The notes below the pieces were generated by a model. That model was not told the DNA's origin and ran no database searches. It saw only the letters and a program-made list of their open reading frames with translations. This document shows positions 18,512-28,091 of a stretch of 64,000 nucleotides of DNA, piece after piece (within the stretch, counting starts at the first letter, position 1; every line of letters begins with the position of its first letter). Origin of the DNA: Lacrimispora amygdalina (lineage in GTDB: Bacteria > Bacillota > Clostridia > Lachnospirales > Lachnospiraceae); NCBI RefSeq assembly GCF_003432035.1, contig NZ_QOHO01000026.1, positions 1-64,000 on the forward strand, given 5' to 3'. Position numbers and translations under genes: made by a program.

Positions 18512-18545
18512 AATAGCGCCGGAACTTATCCGGCGCTATTTTTTA
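18512..18545 (+). terminator. Terminator after the flavoprotein gene
   Basis: Perfect 12-base arms AATAGCGCCGGA / TCCGGCGCTATT with a 5-base loop and a T-run. Confidence 0.92.
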
Positions 18546-18597
18546 AGTGTATTTTTCTGACAGTATTTACATTTTACAAATCGAATAAAAATTGTAT

Positions 18598-18626
18598 TTG
18601 AACTATTTACTCTTCAACGTTATAAT
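18598..18626 (+). promoter_or_regulatory. Sigma-A-type promoter of aroD
   Basis: TTGAAC (-35) and TATAAT (-10) with exactly 17 bases between them, 50 bases upstream of the aroD start codon. Confidence 0.75.
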
Positions 18627-18675
18627 AGAAAAATATAATTTACGGATGCTATATGGGCATAAGGAAGGGATTAGA

Positions 18676-19440
18676 ATGAAAACGGTCAGAGTGAGAGATG
18701 TGGTCATAGGAGAAGGTGTGCCAAAGGTATGCGTGCCTATCGTGGAAACAAAAGTGAAAGATGCAGTATTGTCTGCCGGAAACTTAAAAGCCGGCGGTGC
18801 CGATGTGGCGGAATGGCGGATTGACTGGCTTGATGATGCACATGATATCAGTAAAGTTGTGGAAGCGGCAGGCTGCATCCGAAAAGCCCTTAAGGAGGTT
18901 CCTCTTCTTGCAACCTTCCGGACTGCAGGGGAAGGGGGAGAAAAGGAAATCAGTGTGCAGCAGTATATTGATTTATATCTCGCTCTGATACGTTCCGGTT
19001 ATGTAGACCTGATTGATGTGGAACTGTTTTTTGATGATGAAGCCGGTAAGATAATTGTGGGAGAAGCTCACAAAGAGGGCGTCTGTGTTATCGCTTCCAA
19101 TCATGATTTTCAGAAAACACCGGAGAAAGAGGAGCTGTTTCGCCGCGTGAAGCTGATGATTGAGCTGGGCGCAGACATTCCTAAAATTGCAGTCATGCCG
19201 CGAAGCATGGAGGACGTTATGATGCTTTTGACGGCAACTTATGAGATGTCACACGATATTTCTGACCGCCCCATTATTACCATGTCCATGTCAAAAGAGG
19301 GTGTGATCAGCCGGTTCTCCGGTGAGTTTTTTGGATCTGCCCTGACCTTTGCTGCAATTGGAAAAGAATCGGCACCGGGGCAGATTGAAGCTGGAAGTTT
19401 AAAGAAGATACTCAGCCAGATCCACGATATTATTTCATAA
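18676..19440 (+). CDS. aroD: 3-dehydroquinate dehydratase, type I
   Basis: A 254-aa TIM-barrel enzyme of the shikimate pathway that dehydrates 3-dehydroquinate through a Schiff base. His143 (SNHDFQKTP) and Lys170 (DIPKIAVMP) fall at the same residue numbers as the catalytic pair of the E. coli enzyme. GGAAGGGATTAGA precedes the ATG at 18676; upstream in-frame codons overlap the promoter and are rejected. It is a single-gene unit, away from the DAHP synthase gene at the start of the window. Confidence 0.95.
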   Translation: MKTVRVRDVVIGEGVPKVCVPIVETKVKDAVLSAGNLKAGGADVAEWRIDWLDDAHDISKVVEAAGCIRKALKEVPLLATFRTAGEGGEKEISVQQYIDLYLALIRSGYVDLIDVELFFDDEAGKIIVGEAHKEGVCVIASNHDFQKTPEKEELFRRVKLMIELGADIPKIAVMPRSMEDVMMLLTATYEMSHDISDRPIITMSMSKEGVISRFSGEFFGSALTFAAIGKESAPGQIEAGSLKKILSQIHDIIS

Positions 19441-19483
19441 TTTTGCATTATTCTGTCTGATTCGCTTTGATAAAAAAAGGATC

Positions 19484-19512
19484 TTGACAAATAAAAAGAA
19501 ACCTCATATACT
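19484..19512 (+). promoter_or_regulatory. Sigma-A-type promoter of the tyrS T-box transcript
   Basis: Consensus TTGACA and TATACT separated by 17 bases, just upstream of the T-box leader. Confidence 0.85.
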
Positions 19513-19534
19513 AAAAACTAACTTCATATATAAG

Positions 19535-19812
19535 AAAAAGCATTGATAAGAACAAGTAGCAGTTCGGGATACCAGACAGAAAGCAGCCGGTTGATGAGAG
19601 GCGCATGGAAAACGGGCTGTGAATACATCTTTGAGCTTCGCTCCCAAAGGTTTTAAGGCCCGGTAGGCGGCGACGGATTCCTGCACCCGTTATTGTGCTA
19701 GAGTATCAGAACAGTACTCGAAGAGATAAGCAGCGTGAGCTGTTTATAAAAAAAGGTGGTAACGCGAGATTTTAACCTCGTCCTTTTAACAGGACGGGGT
19801 TTATTTTTTTAT
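19535..19812 (+). ncRNA. Tyrosine-specific T-box riboswitch
   Basis: A leader of about 275 bases. The conserved T-box AGGTGGTAACGCG is at 19754-19766. The intrinsic terminator AACCTCGTCCT / AGGACGGGGTT (19774-19802) with a T-run follows. The specifier TAC (Tyr) is readable at 19624-19626 within GAATACATC on the 3' side of stem I. Uncharged tRNA-Tyr should stabilise the antiterminator and switch on tyrS. Confidence 0.92.
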
Positions 19813-19828
19813 GTAAAGGAGAATTGGA

Positions 19829-21049
19829 ATGACAATCTACGAAGAACTGAAGGCCAGAGGGCTGATTGCCCAGGTGACCAATGAAGAAGAGATCAGCAAA
19901 ATGGTCAATGAAGGAAAGGCTGTATTCTATATTGGATTCGACCCGACAGCAGACAGTCTGCATGTGGGACATTTTATGGCTCTGTGTTTAATGAAACGCC
20001 TGCAGGCGGCTGGTAATAAACCAATCGCCTTGATCGGCGGAGGAACCGCTATGATTGGCGATCCGTCCGGAAGAAGCGACATGCGCCAGATGATGACAGT
20101 GGAAACCATCGCTCATAACTGTGACTGCTTTAAAAAGCAGATGAGCCGTTTTATTGACTTCTCCGAAGGAAAAGCCATGATGGTGAACAATGCTGACTGG
20201 CTGATGGATTTAAACTACGTTGATTTTCTCCGGGAAATCGGTCCCCATTTCTCCGTAAACCGCATGCTCAGTGCAGAGTGCTACAAACAGCGTATGGAAA
20301 AAGGATTAAGCTTCCTGGAGTTTAACTACATGATCATGCAGAGCTACGATTTTTATGAGCTGTTCCAGCGCTATGGCTGCAACATGCAGTTCGGCGGAGA
20401 TGACCAGTGGAGCAATATGCTTGGCGGAACCGAGCTGATCCGAAGAAAGCTTGGTAAGGATGCCCATGCCATGACTATCACCCTGCTGCTGAATTCCGAA
20501 GGCAAGAAGATGGGAAAAACCCAGTCGGGTGCTGTGTGGCTTGATCCGGAGAAGACTTCTCCTTTCGATTTCTTCCAGTACTGGAGAAATATTGCCGATG
20601 CTGATGTATTAAAGTGTCTGCGTATGCTCACCTTCCTTCCATTAAGCCAGATTGATGAGATGGACAGCTGGGAAGGCAGCCAGTTAAACGAGGCAAAGGA
20701 AATCCTGGCTTACGAACTGACCAAGCTGGTACATGGGGAAGAAGAGGCAGAGAAGGCGAAAAAGAGCGCAAGAGAGCTGTTTACAGGCGGCAATGCAGAA
20801 AACATGCCTGTATGTGAGCTGAGAGAAGCTGATTTTACAGATGGAAGTGTTGACATCTTAACCATTCTCCAGAAATCAGGTCTGGCACCATCCCGTTCAG
20901 AAGCCAGACGGAATGTGGAACAGGGCGGAGTTACCGTAGATGGAGATTCCGTGAATGATGTAAAAGCTTTTTATACCAGGGAACAGCTGGCTGATGGTGC
21001 GGTTGTGAGACGTGGAAAGAAGAAATTCGTGAAGGTTATTGCAAAATAA
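19829..21049 (+). CDS. tyrS: Tyrosyl-tRNA synthetase
   Basis: A 406-aa class I synthetase charging tRNA-Tyr. The HIGH-equivalent LHVGHFMA is near residues 46-53. The KMSKS-equivalent KKMGKT lies in the middle. A C-terminal S4-like RNA-binding domain contains [26 protein letters not shown] precedes the ATG. Expression is governed by the upstream T-box, and a hairpin ends the transcript. Confidence 0.96.
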   Translation: MTIYEELKARGLIAQVTNEEEISKMVNEGKAVFYIGFDPTADSLHVGHFMALCLMKRLQAAGNKPIALIGGGTAMIGDPSGRSDMRQMMTVETIAHNCDCFKKQMSRFIDFSEGKAMMVNNADWLMDLNYVDFLREIGPHFSVNRMLSAECYKQRMEKGLSFLEFNYMIMQSYDFYELFQRYGCNMQFGGDDQWSNMLGGTELIRRKLGKDAHAMTITLLLNSEGKKMGKTQSGAVWLDPEKTSPFDFFQYWRNIADADVLKCLRMLTFLPLSQIDEMDSWEGSQLNEAKEILAYELTKLVHGEEEAEKAKKSARELFTGGNAENMPVCELREADFTDGSVDILTILQKSGLAPSRSEARRNVEQGGVTVDGDSVNDVKAFYTREQLADGAVVRRGKKKFVKVIAK

Positions 21050-21081
21050 AAAGGTTATGCTATCTTAGAGTTAATATGGAT

Positions 21082-21125
21082 CAAAAAATGGACGCTTATT
21101 GCAGCCATTTTTTGGTCTTTTTTTG
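21082..21125 (+). terminator. Terminator after tyrS
   Basis: CAAAAAATGG (21082-21091) pairs with CCATTTTTTG (21105-21114), followed by a T-rich run. Confidence 0.8.
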
Positions 21126-21127
21126 TA

Positions 21128-21157
21128 TGAAACAGTTGATGGATTCAAAATGTTTCA
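21128..21157. promoter_or_regulatory. Inverted repeat upstream of the PTS operon
   Basis: TGAAACA and TGTTTCA arms separated by 16 bases, about 220 bases before the IIA gene. A possible operator for the PRD regulator encoded in the operon. The rest of the 265-base gap shows no gene. Confidence 0.3.
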
Positions 21158-21379
21158 ACTTATACGATAATAGCCGGTTGGATTTTGGTAAAAAGTATCT
21201 GTTATTCCAGGAGTGATTGATTTTCGCCGGATCTCTGCTTATTATGAATCTTACAGTTAGGGATCCGGATATTAGGGGCGATGAACAATAATTATCATAT
21301 TAAAAAAGGAAAATCATGTGGTGGAGTTTAGATTTAATCAAAAGTATAATGAATCCATACAAATATGGAGGTGATGTGA

Positions 21380-21709
21380 GTGATAAATAATCTTGAGCAA
21401 ATTGTCATGGAACTGGTGGTGAATGGGGGGAATGCCAGGAGTATGGCGATGAAGGCGATCACCGCTGCGCAGAGTAAAGACTATGATCTTGCTGCAGAAA
21501 ATATCGAGCAATGCAACGTAGCTCTCAACAGAGCCCATGAGTTTCAAACGGGGATACTTCAGGCTGAGGCCGGAGAAAGCGGCCAGACTCCCGTCAGTTT
21601 AATTATGGTCCACGGTCAGGATCATTTAATGAATGCAATAACAATAAGAGACCTGGCAATTCAAATGATTGAAATGTACAAAGTAATTTACAAAGAAAAG
21701 GAGGACTAA
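21380..21709 (+). CDS. PTS system lactose/cellobiose-family IIA component
   Basis: A 109-aa helical phosphocarrier. His78 in MVHGQDHLM is at the phosphorylated position of the IIA-Lac family, and Asp81 is the metal-binding neighbour. It relays phosphate from HPr to the IIB encoded two bases downstream. The start is GTG; GGAGGTGATGTGA immediately before it supports this choice. It is the first gene of a IIA-IIB-regulator-IIC-lyase operon. Confidence 0.93.
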   Translation: MINNLEQIVMELVVNGGNARSMAMKAITAAQSKDYDLAAENIEQCNVALNRAHEFQTGILQAEAGESGQTPVSLIMVHGQDHLMNAITIRDLAIQMIEMYKVIYKEKED

Positions 21710-21711
21710 TT

Positions 21712-22017
21712 ATGATTTATATTACTCTCGTGTGCAATATGGGTATGTCAACCAGTATGTTAATGAACAAAATGCGTAAAAGCGCAATAGACCGGTCTTT
21801 GGAGGTGGATATTGTGGCAATGGCGGACAGCAATCTTCCAAGTTCTGACCGTCATACCGATATACTTCTTTTAGGTCCTCAGCTGTCATTTATGCTGGAA
21901 GGATTCAAAGAAAGGTATAAAGATAAGATTCCTTATATAACAGTTGTGAATCAAATGGATTATGGAATGATGAATGGAGAAAAGGTTCTGGATGATGCTC
22001 TTGCTATGCTGAGCTGA
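21712..22017 (+). CDS. PTS system cellobiose-family IIB component
   Basis: A 101-aa IIB protein. Cys8 in LVCNMGMSTSML is the phosphocysteine of the P-loop. It passes phosphate to the sugar carried by the IIC component at 24056. AAAGGAGG precedes the ATG. It is closely spaced with IIA and probably translationally linked. Confidence 0.93.
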   Translation: MIYITLVCNMGMSTSMLMNKMRKSAIDRSLEVDIVAMADSNLPSSDRHTDILLLGPQLSFMLEGFKERYKDKIPYITVVNQMDYGMMNGEKVLDDALAMLS

Positions 22018-22058
22018 TCCATAAGGAGAGGCGTTCAGAGTGAAAAAGGGAGGAGCTT

Positions 22059-23984
22059 ATGAATCGTGAGATTACAGAAATCCTGAGTCTGCTTACTGAG
22101 AATACTTACAAGACTGCGGCTCAGTTGGCTGATTCCGTTTTAGCACATGAAAAAACTGTACGTACTCGAATCAAAGAACTTAATAGAATTCTGGAATCCA
22201 ATGGAGCTTCCATTGTATCAAAGCAAAAATATGGTTATCGTCTGTTGGTTCACGATTTAGAGTTATATACATCATTCTGTTCTTCCTTAGGGGAGAGCGG
22301 ATATCAGATGCTCCCATCGAATTCTGAGGAGCGTGTCAATTACATGCTGGAATATCTTTTAAATCATTCTAACTATGTAAAGCTGGAATACTTTGTTGAT
22401 ATTTTATATGTATCACGCAATACAATAACCGCTGATATCAAGAAGGTTGAGTATATTTTTCACTTTTACCATATAGAGCTTGTCAGAAGGCCTAATTATG
22501 GGGTTAAGGCGGTTGGGAGTGAATTTGACAAACGTATTTGCATGGCGAATCATTTTTTAAAAGCAAACCTTTCTTTTAAGAATGATAAAATGAAGCACGA
22601 CGAGCAGCAGACCGTGTCGCTGATTTTGCAGAGCGTTCTTTGTAAGAATTCACTGCGTATTTCGGAAATCGCTTTTCAGGCATTGACAATGTGCCTGTAT
22701 TTTGGGGTTAAGAGAATCCAGATGGGAAATCACATAGAAGCGGATGGCATTGCCAGTAAGGTGGATCGTGTAAACGGCAGGGTGGATATCGATGTCAGGA
22801 TAATGGAGGTGGCTGCTTTTGTAGCAGTTGAAGTCGAAACCCAATTTTCTGTTACATTACCGGAGGAAGAGGTTGGGTATATCGCAGTTCTTCTGGCGGG
22901 TACTGTATTATCAGATATTGACTTGCCCATTAATAAAAACCTGCAAATTACTCATTTCATAGATGATCTGTCAATGCAGATGATATTGCGAGTGCGCGAG
23001 GGCTTTAAACTGGATTTTTTAGATAATTTTGACTTGCGTATGTGTTTGAACAAGCACATGGTTCCTTTCAATATTCGTATGCTGTATGGTATTCCTCTGA
23101 AGAATCCAATTTTGGATAATGTAAAAAAGGAATACCCGTATGCGTATAATCTGGCAGCCCATGCATGTACTGTTTTAAATGAACATTACGGTATGAGTAT
23201 ACCGGAAGAGGAAATTGGTTATTTTGCTCTTTTGTTTCAATTCGCTCTTGAGAAGCAGGAGAAGAAGATACAGAAAAAAAACATTCTTATTGTTTGTTCA
23301 TCGGGAGTGGGAAGTTCGCAGTTATTTATCCACCGGTACAGACAGATGTTTGGAAAGTATGTGGATCAAATTCGGGAATGTACCGTACTGGAAGTAGCCG
23401 CATATGATTATTCCGATATTGATTATTTATTCACTACGGTACCGCTTGATGTGCCGGTACCGGTACCTGTTTTTGTTGTGAGCCTGTTTTGGGACAGGGA
23501 TGACTTCACCAATGTTCATAAATTATTTGAACAGGATGATACAAAGGTGATTCAGCAGTTTTTTGTTCCTGAACATTTTTACAATAATATACAATTGCAG
23601 AGCAGGGAGGAAGTGATACGTTTCCTGTGTGATGCTGCAAATCAGCATTTTACATTACCAGAAGATTTTTATGAATCAGTTATGAAGCGCGAATTTCTCG
23701 GACAGACGGATTTTGGCAATCTTGCCGCCATTCCACACCCATTCACTATCATGACGGATAAAAGCTTCGTTATAGTTGGTATATTAAAAGAACCGATTCG
23801 GTGGGGACACAATGATGTGCAGATCGTATTCTTAGTATCTATCTCTAAAGCAGGTGACAAGAATATTGAAGATTTTTATCAGCTGATAACAAACCTGTTA
23901 TTCAATACGGAGAAGATAAAACAGTTAATAGATGAGCCAGATTTCGATCACCTGGTAAAATTGCTGAAAGATTCTGCTGAATAA
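22059..23984 (+). CDS. PRD-containing PTS-controlled transcription regulator (BglG/LicR-like)
   Basis: A 641-aa multidomain regulator. N-terminal helix-turn-helix domains (about 1-110) are followed by two PTS regulation domains (about 170-400), a IIB-like domain with Cys413 in NILIVCSSGVGSSQ, and a C-terminal IIA-like domain with His560 in IPHPF. Such proteins act as activators whose activity is set by phosphorylation from HPr and the cognate PTS enzymes. Lying between IIB and IIC, it should control this operon. GGGAGGAG precedes the ATG. Confidence 0.9.
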   Translation: MNREITEILSLLTENTYKTAAQLADSVLAHEKTVRTRIKELNRILESNGASIVSKQKYGYRLLVHDLELYTSFCSSLGESGYQMLPSNSEERVNYMLEYLLNHSNYVKLEYFVDILYVSRNTITADIKKVEYIFHFYHIELVRRPNYGVKAVGSEFDKRICMANHFLKANLSFKNDKMKHDEQQTVSLILQSVLCKNSLRISEIAFQALTMCLYFGVKRIQMGNHIEADGIASKVDRVNGRVDIDVRIMEVAAFVAVEVETQFSVTLPEEEVGYIAVLLAGTVLSDIDLPINKNLQITHFIDDLSMQMILRVREGFKLDFLDNFDLRMCLNKHMVPFNIRMLYGIPLKNPILDNVKKEYPYAYNLAAHACTVLNEHYGMSIPEEEIGYFALLFQFALEKQEKKIQKKNILIVCSSGVGSSQLFIHRYRQMFGKYVDQIRECTVLEVAAYDYSDIDYLFTTVPLDVPVPVPVFVVSLFWDRDDFTNVHKLFEQDDTKVIQQFFVPEHFYNNIQLQSREEVIRFLCDAANQHFTLPEDFYESVMKREFLGQTDFGNLAAIPHPFTIMTDKSFVIVGILKEPIRWGHNDVQIVFLVSISKAGDKNIEDFYQLITNLLFNTEKIKQLIDEPDFDHLVKLLKDSAE

Positions 23985-24055
23985 TCTGGTACTGTGATAA
24001 TTGCTTTAAGTTACTATTGTTCTGGCAAAAGAAAAATATTTTGTGAGGTGGGAAA

Positions 24056-25360
24056 ATGGATAAGTTGACAAACTGGGTGCAACAGGTATTGGTCGGTAAA
24101 ATGAATAAAATTACTAATTCTCGCTATTTTCAGGCAATAAAATATGGTTTTCTGGCAATTATGCCCCTGACTATCATAGGTTCTATTTTTATGCTCATTA
24201 CTGATTTTCCAATTCCTGGCTATGCCGAATGGATGTCCGGTATATTTGGTGAAAACTGGATGGATTATATTTCTCCGGCTTATCGGGCTACTTTTAATAT
24301 CATGGGACTTGTATTTTCCGGTACCATGTCTTATAAACTGGCGGAACGATACGGGATGGATAAACTAACATCTCTGGTATTAGGGATTGTTGCTTACGTT
24401 GTGGTGATTCCCAAAACGGTTGTTTCTGAATCAGGTGAAATTATCAGCAGAGTGATGCCATTTGAATGGACAGGAACAAAAGGAGTGATTGCTGCGTTAA
24501 TCATGTCTATTATTTCAGTGGAGATCACCAGGTTTTGTATTCGTAAAAAAATTATTATTAAAATGCCTGACAGTGTTCCTCCTATGATAAGTAATGCTTT
24601 CAGTGCTTTGATTCCTGGATTTTTAATTGTATTAACAGCTTTAATTTTTAATGGAATCGGAGTCAGAATATCAGGTTCATTCCCTCAGCTTCTTTATTCG
24701 ATTATTCAGGTTCCATTACAGGGAATTATTGGTTCTCCAATCGCCATTATAATAGTAGCCGGCCTAAATGGCCTGTCCTGGTGGTTTGGTATTCATCCGA
24801 CTGTTGTCAACTCCATGCTTTATCCTATTTTGTATGCAAATGCAGATGCAAATCAGGCATTGGCAGAAGCTGGTAATCTGACTCTGCAGACAGGTCATAT
24901 CGGCACGGTACAGATGTTAGATCAGATTGGCACAATCGGGGGAGCTGGCTTAACCATAGGATTTGTACTGAGTATGTTTCTGGTCAGGCGTTCTTCCCGA
25001 ATGAAGGCAATGTTAAATGTATCTCTGATTCCTTCATTTTTTAATATTAATGAGCCGATTATATTTGGCGTTCCGGTAATTTTCAATCCGTTGTTTTTAA
25101 TACCGATAACGCTGGCTCCCATTGTTTCAGTAATTATTGCTTACGTTTCAATTGCAATTGGATTCATGCCGATGTTTGCTGCCAGACAGGCTCCATGGGC
25201 TATGCCGATTATCTTTTCAGGATTTGCTGTTTCCGGCTGGCAATGTGCTGTGACTCAAGTTGTGGCGGTTCTGGCATCTACGCTTATTTACTATCCTTTT
25301 GTTAAAGTGTTAGACCAGCAGTATTGCAAGGAGGAGAATCAGGGAAATCTTAGTGCTTAG
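24056..25360 (+). CDS. PTS system cellobiose-family IIC component (permease)
   Basis: A 434-aa membrane permease of the lactose/cellobiose IIC family with about ten hydrophobic helices. The loop GLSWWFGIHPTVVNSML and the conserved FNINEPIIFGVPVIFNP near residues 325-341 are family signatures. It translocates and phosphorylates a beta-glycoside-like sugar with IIA and IIB encoded upstream. The exact sugar is unknown. There is no 6-phospho-glycosidase gene beside it; a C-S lyase-like gene follows instead. Confidence 0.93.
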   Translation: MDKLTNWVQQVLVGKMNKITNSRYFQAIKYGFLAIMPLTIIGSIFMLITDFPIPGYAEWMSGIFGENWMDYISPAYRATFNIMGLVFSGTMSYKLAERYGMDKLTSLVLGIVAYVVVIPKTVVSESGEIISRVMPFEWTGTKGVIAALIMSIISVEITRFCIRKKIIIKMPDSVPPMISNAFSALIPGFLIVLTALIFNGIGVRISGSFPQLLYSIIQVPLQGIIGSPIAIIIVAGLNGLSWWFGIHPTVVNSMLYPILYANADANQALAEAGNLTLQTGHIGTVQMLDQIGTIGGAGLTIGFVLSMFLVRRSSRMKAMLNVSLIPSFFNINEPIIFGVPVIFNPLFLIPITLAPIVSVIIAYVSIAIGFMPMFAARQAPWAMPIIFSGFAVSGWQCAVTQVVAVLASTLIYYPFVKVLDQQYCKEENQGNLSA

Positions 25361-25388
25361 CCATAGGAATGGGAATTGGAGTGTGTAA

Positions 25389-26576
25389 ATGATGTTGAAG
25401 AGAAAGTATGATTTTGATGAGGTTATCAATCGTAAAAATACGGACAGCCTAAAATATGACTTTGTTATTGAAAGAGGAAAACCAGAGGACATTCTTCCTC
25501 TATGGATAGCTGATATGGATTTTAAGATACCTGATGAAATTGTGGCTGCCCTTCACCAACGGGTGGATCAAGGCATTTTCGGTTACACTGAGACGAGAGA
25601 CAGGTACTTTGAGGCAGTCCGTTATTGGCTGGAGAAGAGGCATGGTTGGATTGTGGAAAAAGAATGGCTGGTTAAGTGCCCTGGAGTTGTATTTGCTCTG
25701 GCAATGGGAGTAAGAGCTTATACTGAACCTGGAGACGGCGTATTGATTCAGCAACCGGTATACCAGGTCTTTGACAAAGTCATAAGGGAGAATGACAGAG
25801 TCGTTATTGATAATACACTTGTTCTCGGAGAAGACGGGATATACCATATGGATCTTGAAGACTTTGAAAGAAAAGCAGTACAGCATCATGTTAAATTGTT
25901 TTTATTATGCAATCCTCATAATCCGGGCGGGGTAGTATGGAGCCAGGAAGAACTCAAGGAGCTGGGTGATATTTGCATCAGGAGAGACATGATTATAATC
26001 AGTGATGAAATACATCAGGATTTTGTATACAAGGGAAGACATCAGGTATTTGCAAATATAAATGAAGGATTGAAAGAAAGAACCATAACATGCACCGCTC
26101 CAAGCAAGACTTTTAATCTGGCGGGATTGCAGACTGCAAATATTTTTATTCCAAATGAAAGTCTGAGAGAAAAGTTCTTAAGGCAGATGAGAGCAGCAGG
26201 ATATGACCATCTTAATACGCTGGGGCTTGTTGCATGTGAGGCAGGATACCGTTATGGGGAAGACTGGCTGGAGCAGCTATTAGAATATTTAAAAGGAAAT
26301 ATCTCATATGTAAGGGAGTATCTGGAGAAAAAAATAAGCAGAATCAAATTGATTGAGCCGGATGCAACCTACCTTCTGTGGCTGGATTTCAGGGAATTGG
26401 GCTTATCCGAAGAAGAGCGTATGGATCTGCTCGAAAATAAGGCTGGTATCTGGCTGAACAGCGGCCTTAAGTTTGGTAAATCAGGGGAAGGTTTTGAACG
26501 AATCAATATAGCCTGTCCCCGGTCAGTACTGGGGGAGGCTTTAAGGAGACTGGAGCGGGCTGTAAATACATTGTAA
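25389..26576 (+). CDS. MalY/PatB-family pyridoxal-phosphate C-S lyase / aminotransferase
   Basis: A 395-aa fold-type I PLP enzyme. The opening YDFDEVINRKNTDSLKYDF, the DMDFKIP segment, the CNPHNPGG substrate loop and Lys240 in APSKTFNLAG (Schiff-base lysine) place it in the MalY/PatB group. That group cleaves cystathionine or other S-conjugates and may also regulate. It lies 28 bases after the PTS IIC gene in the same operon. E. coli has a similar neighbour pair (malX PTS permease and malY). The first of two adjacent ATGs is listed; the second, at 25392, is equally possible. Confidence 0.87.
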   Translation: MMLKRKYDFDEVINRKNTDSLKYDFVIERGKPEDILPLWIADMDFKIPDEIVAALHQRVDQGIFGYTETRDRYFEAVRYWLEKRHGWIVEKEWLVKCPGVVFALAMGVRAYTEPGDGVLIQQPVYQVFDKVIRENDRVVIDNTLVLGEDGIYHMDLEDFERKAVQHHVKLFLLCNPHNPGGVVWSQEELKELGDICIRRDMIIISDEIHQDFVYKGRHQVFANINEGLKERTITCTAPSKTFNLAGLQTANIFIPNESLREKFLRQMRAAGYDHLNTLGLVACEAGYRYGEDWLEQLLEYLKGNISYVREYLEKKISRIKLIEPDATYLLWLDFRELGLSEEERMDLLENKAGIWLNSGLKFGKSGEGFERINIACPRSVLGEALRRLERAVNTL

Positions 26577-26624
26577 GTATCATTATTGTAGTACTCGTTG
26601 TTGTTGCAATTTCAGTAAGTATGC

Positions 26625-26673
26625 AAAAAAACAGGGCTTGAATTCTATTTTAATTCAACCCCTGTTTTTTTCG
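26625..26673 (+). terminator. Terminator after the PTS/MalY operon
   Basis: AAAAAACAGGG-TTGAATT pairs with AATTCAA-CCCTGTTTTTTT around a short loop. A strong hairpin with T-run. Confidence 0.9.
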
Positions 26674-26783
26674 TGTGGAAATCCAAAAGATATAAGACGA
26701 ATAATTATTAATAATAGAGTGATAATAAAGCAAACAGTAGATTTATTTAAATACAACATTAATAAAAAGAAAGAAGAAATAAA

Positions 26784-28055
26784 ATGGAAGTTAAAGAGAG
26801 AATTGTGCAGGATAAAGGGCTGGATCACACACTTAAGCTATTGGAAGAAGGGTATCTTTTTATAAAAAACAGAACTGACCGGTACCACTGCAATATGTTT
26901 GAAACTCATATTATGGGAGAAAAAGCGATCTGTTTAAGTGGAGAGGAAGCATGTAAGATTTTTTATGATGAAGAGTTATTTCAGCGTAAAGGTGCAATGC
27001 CAATGAGGATTCAAAAAACTCTGTTTGGAGTTAATGCAATTCAGGGAATGGATAATGAAGCGCACACACAGCGAAAGTTATTCTTTATGTCGTTAATGAC
27101 TGATGTTCATCAGAAAGAACTGTCAAAACTGTTTGAGAAAGAAATGGAGGCAGCTGCTGAAAGATGGGTAAGTCAAGATCAAATCGAGCTTTTTCGTGAA
27201 GCCAAAAATATAATATGCAAGGTATCATGTCTATGGACTGCAGTTCCTTTTCAGGAATCTGAAGTAGAAGACAGGGCAGACGATTTTTGTTCAATGATAG
27301 ATGGGATAGGAGGAGTTGGTCCCAGGTACTGGAAAGGAAAAACTGCACGTAATCGAACAGAGGAGTGGATTAGTGGAATCATAGAAGAGGTAAGGCAGGG
27401 GAAGCTGAGTGTGAAAGAAGATTCAGCTCTTAATTTGATTGCTTTTCATAGGGAGCCAGATGGTAATCTGATGGAGCTTCAAATGGCTGCAAAAGAACTG
27501 ATAAACATAATCAGACCAATTGTGGCTATTTCAACATATATCACATTTACAGCTTTAGCCATATATGAACATCCGCAATGCAGGGAAGATCTGCTTCATA
27601 ATGATGATAATTATTATGAAATGTTTGTACAGGAAGTACGCCGGTACTATCCATTTACTCCATTTGTAGGAGCAAGAGTTCACAAAGACTTTGTCTGGGA
27701 TCAGTACGAATTCAAAAAAGGAGTACTGGTATTACTTGATGTATACGGAATGAACCATGATCCTGTTATATGGGGGGATCCTGACAGATTTCGTCCGGAG
27801 CGCTTTCAGGAACAAAAAGACAGGACATATAGTTTTATTCCTCAAGGCGGCGGGGATCCGGCAAAAGGGCATCGCTGTCCTGGTGAAGGTATTACGATTG
27901 AAATTATGAAAGCCGGTTTGAATTTCCTGGTGAACAAAATTGATTTTGTAGTGCCGGAGCAGGACTTAAGCTATAGTCTCTCAAGGATTCCTACTTTGCC
28001 TAAAAGTGGATTTATTATGAAACAAATTAAAAAAACAGGATTAAAATCCACATGA
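26784..28055 (+). CDS. CYP152-type cytochrome P450 (fatty-acid peroxygenase family)
   Basis: A 423-aa cytosolic P450. The heme-ligand loop FIPQGGGDPAKGHRCPGEG has Cys365. In the I helix Arg244-Pro245 (NIIRPIVAIS) replace the usual acid-alcohol pair. Arg-Pro there is the hallmark of CYP152 peroxygenases (B. subtilis BS-beta type), where Arg binds the fatty-acid carboxylate and H2O2 is used directly. Hydroxylation or decarboxylation of fatty acids with H2O2, without a redox partner, is therefore expected. No ferredoxin gene is nearby. The ribosome site is weak (AAGAAAGAAG). A terminator overlaps the 3' end. Confidence 0.9.
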   Translation: MEVKERIVQDKGLDHTLKLLEEGYLFIKNRTDRYHCNMFETHIMGEKAICLSGEEACKIFYDEELFQRKGAMPMRIQKTLFGVNAIQGMDNEAHTQRKLFFMSLMTDVHQKELSKLFEKEMEAAAERWVSQDQIELFREAKNIICKVSCLWTAVPFQESEVEDRADDFCSMIDGIGGVGPRYWKGKTARNRTEEWISGIIEEVRQGKLSVKEDSALNLIAFHREPDGNLMELQMAAKELINIIRPIVAISTYITFTALAIYEHPQCREDLLHNDDNYYEMFVQEVRRYYPFTPFVGARVHKDFVWDQYEFKKGVLVLLDVYGMNHDPVIWGDPDRFRPERFQEQKDRTYSFIPQGGGDPAKGHRCPGEGITIEIMKAGLNFLVNKIDFVVPEQDLSYSLSRIPTLPKSGFIMKQIKKTGLKST

Positions 28056-28075
28056 GATTTTGATCCTGTTTTTAC
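28031..28075 (+). terminator. Terminator overlapping the P450 3' end
   Basis: AAAAACAGGAT-AAAATC pairs with GATTTT-ATCCTGTTTTT. The hairpin begins inside the last codons of the P450 gene and may also serve the convergent HD gene. Confidence 0.85.
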
Positions 28076-28091
28076 GACACACCTTTTTGAT

